Shown piece by piece: positions 1 to 3,888 of a stretch of DNA of 6,342 nucleotides. Origin of the DNA: Phycisphaeraceae bacterium. Its GTDB lineage: Bacteria > Planctomycetota > Phycisphaerae > Phycisphaerales > Phycisphaeraceae. Within the stretch, counting starts at the first letter, position 1; each line of letters starts with the position of its first letter. Location: NCBI GenBank assembly GCA_029260695.1, contig JAJDCT010000435.1:1-6342 (forward strand), written 5' to 3'. The notes beneath the pieces were generated by a model. The model was not told the DNA's origin. It worked only from the letters and a program-made list of their open reading frames with translations, and made no database searches. A program made the position numbers and the translations under genes.

Positions 1-1
1 G

Positions 2-730
2 GTGTCGACCTGGCTCGGTGAACCGTCGCTGCATTTCGGCGGGGCGAGCGTGACGATCCCGCATAAAGAAAACCTGTTGAGGTTCGTAAAAGAGCATGGT
101 TCCCGTGGCGAGATCGAACCGCTGGCGGAGCGTATCGGCGCTGCGAACACGCTGCAGGTGCGCGGTGACGGCTCGTTGTATGCGTGTAACACCGACTACG
201 CCGCTGCGCTGGACGCGGTGTGTGATGGGTTGTCGATCCGGCGTGAAGGTCTCGATGGCAAGCGTGTCGCTGTGATCGGTGCCGGGGGAGCGGCGCGTGC
301 GGTGGTTGCGGGTTTTACGCATTGCGGTGCGCGGGTCACGGTCTACAACCGTACGCCCGAGCGGGCCGAGGCGTTGGCGGAGCAATTCGGCGTGGCCTCG
401 GCACCGCTTGGCGACCTGCCGGCTTGCGAGGCCGATGTCTATATCAACTGCACGCCGATCGGGATGCACCCGAATGTCGATGATTCGCCTTTGCCCGGCG
501 GTGTTACGCCCAAGGGGTTTGGCCCGGGCGTGGTGGTGTTCGACACGATCTACAACCCGGTGCAGACGAGGTTATTACGCACCGCGGCGGATGCCGGTTG
601 CGCGACGATCCCTGGCACTGAGATGTTCGTCCGCCAGGCCGGGGCACAGTTTGAGTTGTGGACCGGCAAAGACGCCCCGCTGGGTGTGTTTCGTCGTATC
701 CTCAGCGAACGGTTACAGGCCGGGACGTAA
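2..730 (+). CDS. aroE: Shikimate dehydrogenase (NADP+), 5'-truncated by window edge
   Basis: Catalyses NADPH-dependent reduction of 3-dehydroshikimate to shikimate in the cytoplasmic shikimate pathway to aromatic amino acids. Numbering the visible fragment from its first codon, the family motifs appear in order: VTIPHKE with the catalytic lysine at K22, AANT (N49), NTD with the catalytic aspartate at D65, the Rossmann loop GAGGAARA (93-100), the NADP-selective NRT (116-118), TPIGM (151-155), DTIYNP (181-186), and the C-terminal MFVRQAGAQFELWTG with Q212. The GTG at position 2 is only the first codon in the window. The catalytic lysine lies near residue 65 in E. coli AroE, so roughly 40 N-terminal residues are missing. 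Whether a 3-dehydroquinate dehydratase domain is fused upstream, as in some lineages, cannot be seen. The stop is TAA at 728-730. The next gene is convergent. The fragment shows no internal damage and no missing key residue. Confidence 0.96.
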   Translation: MSTWLGEPSLHFGGASVTIPHKENLLRFVKEHGSRGEIEPLAERIGAANTLQVRGDGSLYACNTDYAAALDAVCDGLSIRREGLDGKRVAVIGAGGAARAVVAGFTHCGARVTVYNRTPERAEALAEQFGVASAPLGDLPACEADVYINCTPIGMHPNVDDSPLPGGVTPKGFGPGVVVFDTIYNPVQTRLLRTAADAGCATIPGTEMFVRQAGAQFELWTGKDAPLGVFRRILSERLQAGT

Positions 731-797
731 CGGTTAATGCTTTCTCAACCCAAGCGTAGCAGGCAGCGAGTCATCGCACCGCATGGATAGGTGGTGT

Positions 798-817
798 CCG
801 CGGATAGATATCCACGG
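798..817. other. Short hairpin in convergent spacer
   Basis: Arms 798-805 (CCGCGGAT) and 810-817 (ATCCACGG) pair over 8 positions with one mismatch, closing a 4-nt AGAT loop. The hairpin lies 68 nt after the aroE stop. No T-run follows on either strand, so it is not a canonical intrinsic terminator. It could help end the aroE transcript or protect its 3' end, but this is inference from position only. Confidence 0.3.
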
Positions 818-874
818 CTGTGAAGGACCGACACGCTGGGCCGGTTTCACCTTATCTATAGCGTTGTATAACAG

Positions 875-926
875 TTTAGCCTTGGCGGCCACGCCCGGAG
901 TACGCCGCGTGGCCGCGGCGGCTAAA
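875..926. other. Long GC-rich imperfect inverted repeat between convergent genes
   Basis: Outer arms TTTAGCC (875-881) and GGCTAAA (920-926) pair over 7 bp. Inner arms GCGGCCACGC (885-894) and GCGTGGCCGC (907-916) pair perfectly over 10 bp. A 3x3 internal mismatch (882-884 against 917-919) separates the two stems, and the apical loop is 12 nt (895-906). The result is a stable 17-bp stem in the middle of the spacer between aroE and yraN. The flanks read TTT-GC...GC-AAA, the reverse of the A-run/stem/T-run order of a bidirectional intrinsic terminator, and no T-run follows on either strand. It may be a Rho-type pause or 3'-end stability element, or a dispersed genomic palindrome. Confidence 0.5.
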
Positions 927-967
927 CATCACACGCTACGGTTACAATAAAACGGATCTATCACTGG

Positions 968-984
968 CGTAGAGATGCTCTACG
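968..984 (-). terminator. Possible terminator hairpin after yraN
   Basis: A perfect 7-bp stem, CGTAGAG (968-974) with CTCTACG (978-984), has a 3-nt loop and sits 17 nt past the yraN stop on the minus strand. Reading the minus strand, the nearest T-rich stretch (GTTTTATTG, 953 down to 945) begins about 15 nt beyond the stem. That is too far for a textbook intrinsic terminator. Position supports a 3'-end role; the sequence alone does not establish it. Confidence 0.3.
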
Positions 985-1001
985 GATGGATGGAGAATGC
1001 G

Positions 1002-1439
1002 CTAGATGTGTGAGTCGAACGCGGCTATGTAGTGGCGTATCACGGGGTCGTCTGCATCGGTCGGGAGGTTGACTGCGACAACGTCGAAGCGGATCGGATG
1101 GTCCTGGAGCTTGTAGCGTCTGACGATCTGCGCAGCCAAGGTCGTGAGGCGGCGCTGCTTGTGGTGGTTGACACGCAGCTCTGGCAAGGCGTCGGCGGAT
1201 TGGGCGGCTTTGACTTCGACGATCACGACGGTTTGGTTGTCCGGTGCCAGCGCAACGATATCGATCTCCCCAAACCGATTGCGGAGGTTGCGGGCCATCA
1301 AGCGGTAGCCTTTGTTTTTGAGCATCTTCGCGGCGACACGTTCGCCACGGGCGCCGGTGGTTGATCGGCGCTGAAGCTTTAAGCGTACCGCGTCGACGAA
1401 GTCGGTTACCCGTTCTAAGAGGGTTTTGTTGGCAGGCAC
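1002..1439 (-). CDS. yraN: YraN family (UPF0102) nuclease-fold protein
   Basis: A 145-residue protein of the usual size for the UPF0102/YraN family, which has a restriction-endonuclease-like (PD-(D/E)XK, Holliday-junction-resolvase-like) fold and no firmly established role. Visible family features are the helix GARGERVAAKML (29-40), GYRLMARNLRNRFGEID (44-60), VEVKA (74-78), a conserved lysine at K94, and RFDVVAV (117-123). D60, E75 and K77 form the expected D...ExK metal-site signature, so the putative active site looks intact. The start is a GTG at 1439, only 5 nt past the stop of the upstream parvulin-like gene. This suggests co-transcription and translational coupling; no Shine-Dalgarno sequence is visible. 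The region before the GE motif is about 31 residues, a little long for the family, so a later start is possible. The stop is TAG. In many genomes yraN sits near rnhB or rRNA-processing genes; here the partner is a secreted chaperone-like protein. Confidence 0.92.
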   Translation of the reverse strand: MPANKTLLERVTDFVDAVRLKLQRRSTTGARGERVAAKMLKNKGYRLMARNLRNRFGEIDIVALAPDNQTVVIVEVKAAQSADALPELRVNHHKQRRLTTLAAQIVRRYKLQDHPIRFDVVAVNLPTDADDPVIRHYIAAFDSHI

Positions 1440-1444
1440 GTCGG

Positions 1445-2479
1445 CTACTGGCTTGTCTTGGCGTAGCGGTCTGTCACGATCTCAAGCAGGCTTACGGTCA
1501 TCTGCTCGATGGAGTTGTAGCTGCCATCGTCGAACAGCTTCTCGCGGTAACGTTCGGAATGTTCACGCAGCTGTTGTTCGTAGAGCGTGGCGTGGATCTG
1601 GACCTGGACATCCATCAGGGGTTGGCTGTCGGGCTGTTCGAGTTTCTCGACGCAGACGAACCAGCTCTTGTCGCCGACAGTGATAGGTCCGACGCACTGG
1701 CCTGCTTCGAGAGCTAGGGTGGCTTCGTTGACCTGTGGATCGGCGAAGATCTGTTCGCCTGCCAGGGCGCCCATGAGCCCGCCGGTGTCTTGGCGGAAGA
1801 GGTTTAAATCGCCTTGGGCGGCTTCGGCGAAGGGTGTGCCCTGGTCCAAGAGCGTGCGGATCTGCTGGGCGTCGTCTTGCGAGGCGGTCTGGATGACCCG
1901 GACGGTGCGGCTGCCGGGTGGGTTAAATTCATCATAATGATCTGCATAATAACGCTTTACATCTTTTCTTGTTACATTGATCTTGGGCCGCAGTTTCTGA
2001 CCCATGTACCGGGAGACGACAGCGGCCTGGCGCCATTGCTCGAGGGTCTGGTTCATGTTTAGCCCGGTCTGTTCGATCATGTTGGCCTCGGCGAGCGCGG
2101 GTGAGCCTTGGCCGTACTCCCTGAGAAGCTGTTCGCGTTGCCTGGATTGGGCCACGGTCAGCCCTTGGCGTTCTTGATCAGACAGATCGCGTTTGGCTTC
2201 GCCATAGACCAGTGCATCGGTGACCATGCTGTTGAGTTTGACAGCAATCCGTTCGGCGGCACGCTTGCGGAAGGTGTCCAGGGGTAGCTCCCTGCCCCAG
2301 CGTGCCAGGGTTTCGCGTAGCTGCTCGTCCAGGACAGCGTTTGTGTAGATCGCCCTGCCGTTGACCTGCCCGATCATCCCGTCCACGTTATATGAAGGCC
2401 CGGCGGACAGAGTCGTGGGCATGCCCATGAGGACGGCCATAAGCAGACAAGCGAGCCCAAAAAGGATGGAGCCCTTCAT
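1445..2479 (-). CDS. Secreted SurA/parvulin-like peptidyl-prolyl isomerase (PPIC) protein
   Basis: From the preferred ATG at 2479 this is a 344-residue exported protein. It starts with a clear signal peptide (MKGSILFGLACLLMAVLMG, cleavage likely near residue 26, LSA/GP). A SurA-type N-terminal helical domain follows from about residue 33 (IGQVNGRAIYTN, matching the VNG-x-I-T opening of SurA/PrsA proteins) to about 160. A parvulin-like domain spans about 190-280, with the G-x-FAEAA helix (214-220), a GGLMG turn (233-237) and the GPITVGDKSWFV strand (264-275). Such proteins act in the periplasm as folding chaperones for exported or outer-membrane proteins. The histidine that normally opens a parvulin domain (SHIL-type) is replaced in RTVRVIQTA, so isomerase activity is doubtful and a chaperone role more likely. 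The frame stays open upstream to an ATG at 2644, with another at 2572, giving up to 55 extra residues. That would bury the signal peptide, so 2479 is preferred, although it lacks a Shine-Dalgarno. The gene is followed 5 nt later by yraN. Confidence 0.78.
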   Translation of the reverse strand: MKGSILFGLACLLMAVLMGMPTTLSAGPSYNVDGMIGQVNGRAIYTNAVLDEQLRETLARWGRELPLDTFRKRAAERIAVKLNSMVTDALVYGEAKRDLSDQERQGLTVAQSRQREQLLREYGQGSPALAEANMIEQTGLNMNQTLEQWRQAAVVSRYMGQKLRPKINVTRKDVKRYYADHYDEFNPPGSRTVRVIQTASQDDAQQIRTLLDQGTPFAEAAQGDLNLFRQDTGGLMGALAGEQIFADPQVNEATLALEAGQCVGPITVGDKSWFVCVEKLEQPDSQPLMDVQVQIHATLYEQQLREHSERYREKLFDDGSYNSIEQMTVSLLEIVTDRYAKTSQ

Positions 2480-2676
2480 TGGGTGTGTGAATAACTTCGT
2501 CTGTGACAGCCCGTAGGTCCGTCGGTATTCAGACCCATGGGCGTGCGTGGTGTTATTCAAAGGGTCTTTCATGCCGGGCAGTGTAAGTCTCGCGGGTAAG
2601 CCGGGCAACGTAATAGGCTGGCCGTCGACGGGTGCCGGTGTCATGGCCTCAATCTAAGCGGCTCTTATCTGGTTGT

Positions 2677-2690
2677 CCCCGTTAGCGGGG
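2677..2690. other. Small GC hairpin
   Basis: CCCCG (2677-2681) pairs with CGGGG (2686-2690) around a TTAG loop. It lies 33 nt upstream of the ATG at 2644, in the leader of the minus-strand parvulin transcript. It could affect expression there or end readthrough, but no T-run follows, so its role is unknown. Confidence 0.3.
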
Positions 2691-2756
2691 CGTGTTTATG
2701 CCTGGCAGGGGGGATCTGATGTGGATCGGATCGAATCAGACGACACGATGAATCGC

Positions 2757-2786
2757 TTAACTATTTAAATTTCATAGTTTTAAAAT
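2757..2786 (+). promoter_or_regulatory. Candidate AT-rich promoter for the act operon
   Basis: TTAACT (2757-2762, 4 of 6 to TTGACA) and TAAAAT (2781-2786, 5 of 6 to TATAAT) are 18 bp apart. They lie in the most AT-rich island of the window, which also contains AACTAT/ATAGTT arms (2759-2764 and 2774-2779) around a 9-nt loop. Transcripts from here would have a leader of almost 400 nt before actA. The match is by eye to a sigma-70 consensus, which may differ in this organism. The palindrome could instead be an operator. Confidence 0.3.
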
Positions 2787-3056
2787 CATTTGAGTGCGTG
2801 TTGTCCCGTGTGGTTTTCACCTTCAGCGGTCACGTCGTCCATATCATGTAGCTTTGCCAGGGCACGGTGTGGACCGCCATCGCTACGGTGAATCGGTGGA
2901 TGAAACAGGTGGGATTTTCTCTCAATGGGTTAGCTTGCGGTGGTGGACGTGTCTTTTCATTGGGTGGGGATTTTTCCAGCGTGCGGCGGAATCGGGTCGA
3001 AGTCAGGCCAAAGGCACTGCGCCGGTCGGGTGCGTGTGGTTGATAGGGTGCCGACT

Positions 3057-3085
3057 TTGTCATCGGACGACCACTTCGTTATTGT
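3057..3085 (+). promoter_or_regulatory. Candidate promoter closer to actA
   Basis: TTGTCA (3057-3062, 5 of 6 to the -35 consensus) and TATTGT (3080-3085, 4 of 6 to the -10 consensus) are separated by the ideal 17 bp. Initiation near 3092 would leave a leader of about 50 nt (GTG at 3145) or 90 nt (ATG at 3184). This is a consensus match only. Confidence 0.3.
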
Positions 3086-3114
3086 TCGCATTGGTATGGC
3101 TCGCGATTGATAAG

Positions 3115-3140
3115 GCAAGGAAGCAGAGGCGCAAGGAAGC
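3115..3140 (+). repeat. 10-bp direct repeat GCAAGGAAGC containing a possible ribosome-binding site
   Basis: GCAAGGAAGC occurs at 3115-3124 and again at 3131-3140, with a 16-bp period, in a purine-rich stretch. The second copy holds AAGGAAG (3133-3139), 5 nt before a GTG at 3145 that is in frame with actA. It could therefore serve as the actA Shine-Dalgarno. The first copy might be a standby ribosome site, or the duplication may be chance in low-complexity purine sequence. Confidence 0.4.
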
Positions 3141-3183
3141 GCCCGTGTATCAGCGAACAAAGAGGCGGACCCGTATCTCTACT

Positions 3184-3888
3184 ATGTCCCACGATCAGAC
3201 CCCGTCAGACAAGTTTGTATTTCCCCGATGGGCCAACTATTTGTTGCCGGTCATCATCGTCTGTGCCGCAGGTGGGGGGGCGATTGCGCCGGTTGTCGTT
3301 GGGCTTGGGTTTTCGGCGAACACGTTGAACGTCGGTTACGCCCCCGAGCAGCCGGTCCCCTACAGCCACGCGCTGCACGTCGGTGAGTTGGGGCTGGACT
3401 GTCGGTACTGCCATACGACGGTGGAGGATGCTTCTTTTGCGGCGATCCCCCCGACGCAGACGTGTATGAACTGCCACTCAGCAATCCGTTCAGATAGCCC
3501 CCGTCTTGAGGCGTTATTCAAGAGCAACGAGACCGGCGAGCCCGTTGAGTGGGTCAAGGTCCACGACCTGCCTGATTACGCCTACTTCAATCACTCTGCC
3601 CATGTGAACAAGGGCGTGAGTTGCGTGAGCTGCCACGGCCGGGTCGACAAGATGACGGTCGTCCAGCAGGTCAAGCCGCTGAGCATGGGTTGGTGTCTGG
3701 ATTGTCACCGCGCCCCGGAGAAGCACCTGCGTCCACTGGACAAGGTCACGGACCTGGCATGGGAGCCGACCCTCATGGAGGGCGAAACCCTTGAGAATGC
3801 CCAACTGCGAATCGGCCGGGAACAGAAGAAGAAACTTTTGATCAACGACGAAGCCTATATGACGAGTTGCTCCACTTGCCACAGGTAA
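3184..3888 (+). CDS. actA: Pentaheme cytochrome c subunit ActA of alternative complex III
   Basis: A 234-residue c-type cytochrome with five CxxCH heme-attachment motifs: CRYCH (73-77), CMNCH (94-98), CVSCH (147-151), CLDCH (171-175) and CSTCH (229-233). The last motif is one residue from the C-terminus. An N-terminal hydrophobic segment (about 16-43) probably acts as an uncleaved membrane anchor, placing the hemes on the outer face of the membrane. Conserved ActA-type stretches include YAPEQPVPYSHALHVGELG, IPPTQTCMNCH and VHDLPDYAYFNHSAHVNKG. In ACIII this subunit passes electrons from the ActB/ActC part towards a soluble cytochrome or an oxidase. The ATG at 3184 is chosen because it sits just before the conserved KFVFPRWAN anchor, but it lacks a Shine-Dalgarno. 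A GTG at 3145, 13 codons upstream in frame with AAGGAAG 5 nt before it, is a real alternative. The end overlaps actB. The only family I would confuse it with is the related cytochrome c7/quinol-oxidase cytochromes; the actB neighbour settles it. Confidence 0.93.
   Translation: MSHDQTPSDKFVFPRWANYLLPVIIVCAAGGGAIAPVVVGLGFSANTLNVGYAPEQPVPYSHALHVGELGLDCRYCHTTVEDASFAAIPPTQTCMNCHSAIRSDSPRLEALFKSNETGEPVEWVKVHDLPDYAYFNHSAHVNKGVSCVSCHGRVDKMTVVQQVKPLSMGWCLDCHRAPEKHLRPLDKVTDLAWEPTLMEGETLENAQLRIGREQKKKLLINDEAYMTSCSTCHR

Larger units (their letters stand above)
2480..3183. other. Divergent intergenic spacer, no supported gene
   Basis: About 700 bp separate the signal-peptide start of the parvulin-like gene (minus) from actA (plus). 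If the parvulin gene begins at 2644 instead, the gap is about 540 bp. A reading frame continuous with actA stays open back to a GTG at 2794, but its translation is rich in Arg, Trp and Cys and matches nothing I know. A 47-codon ATG frame at 2900-3043 likewise looks accidental. The contents I can support are a small hairpin (2677-2690), an AT-rich island (about 2757-2790), possible plus-strand promoters, and a purine-rich direct repeat just before actA. Confidence 0.6.

Noticed and set aside
279..737. A plus-strand frame overlapping aroE
   Set aside because: It is an Arg/Ser-rich out-of-frame shadow of a gene with all shikimate dehydrogenase motifs intact.
985..1020. GAGTCGAAC resembling a tRNA T-arm
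   Set aside because: No acceptor, D-arm or anticodon structure fits around it, and it falls at the end of the yraN coding sequence.
1032..1364. A plus-strand frame of 110 codons antisense to yraN
   Set aside because: It is a shadow of yraN, whose own translation carries full family motifs.
1814..2062. A plus-strand frame with a hydrophobic stretch (IIMICIITLYIF)
   Set aside because: It is antisense to the parvulin-like gene. The apparent membrane helix is the reverse reading of an AT-rich coding segment for a charged region.
2900..3043. A 47-codon ATG reading frame beginning MKQVGFSLNG, resembling a pilin-like start
   Set aside because: It lacks a convincing hydrophobic segment or prepilin motif, shows no good ribosome-binding site, and has an accidental-looking Arg-rich tail.
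2794..3183. A 130-codon extension of actA in the same frame, including a CRLCH heme-like motif (3049-3063)
   Set aside because: The translation is Arg/Trp/Cys-rich with no family resemblance, and it lies before the membrane anchor that should form the N-terminus of ActA. The CxxCH match is probably chance. Conservation in relatives would change this.
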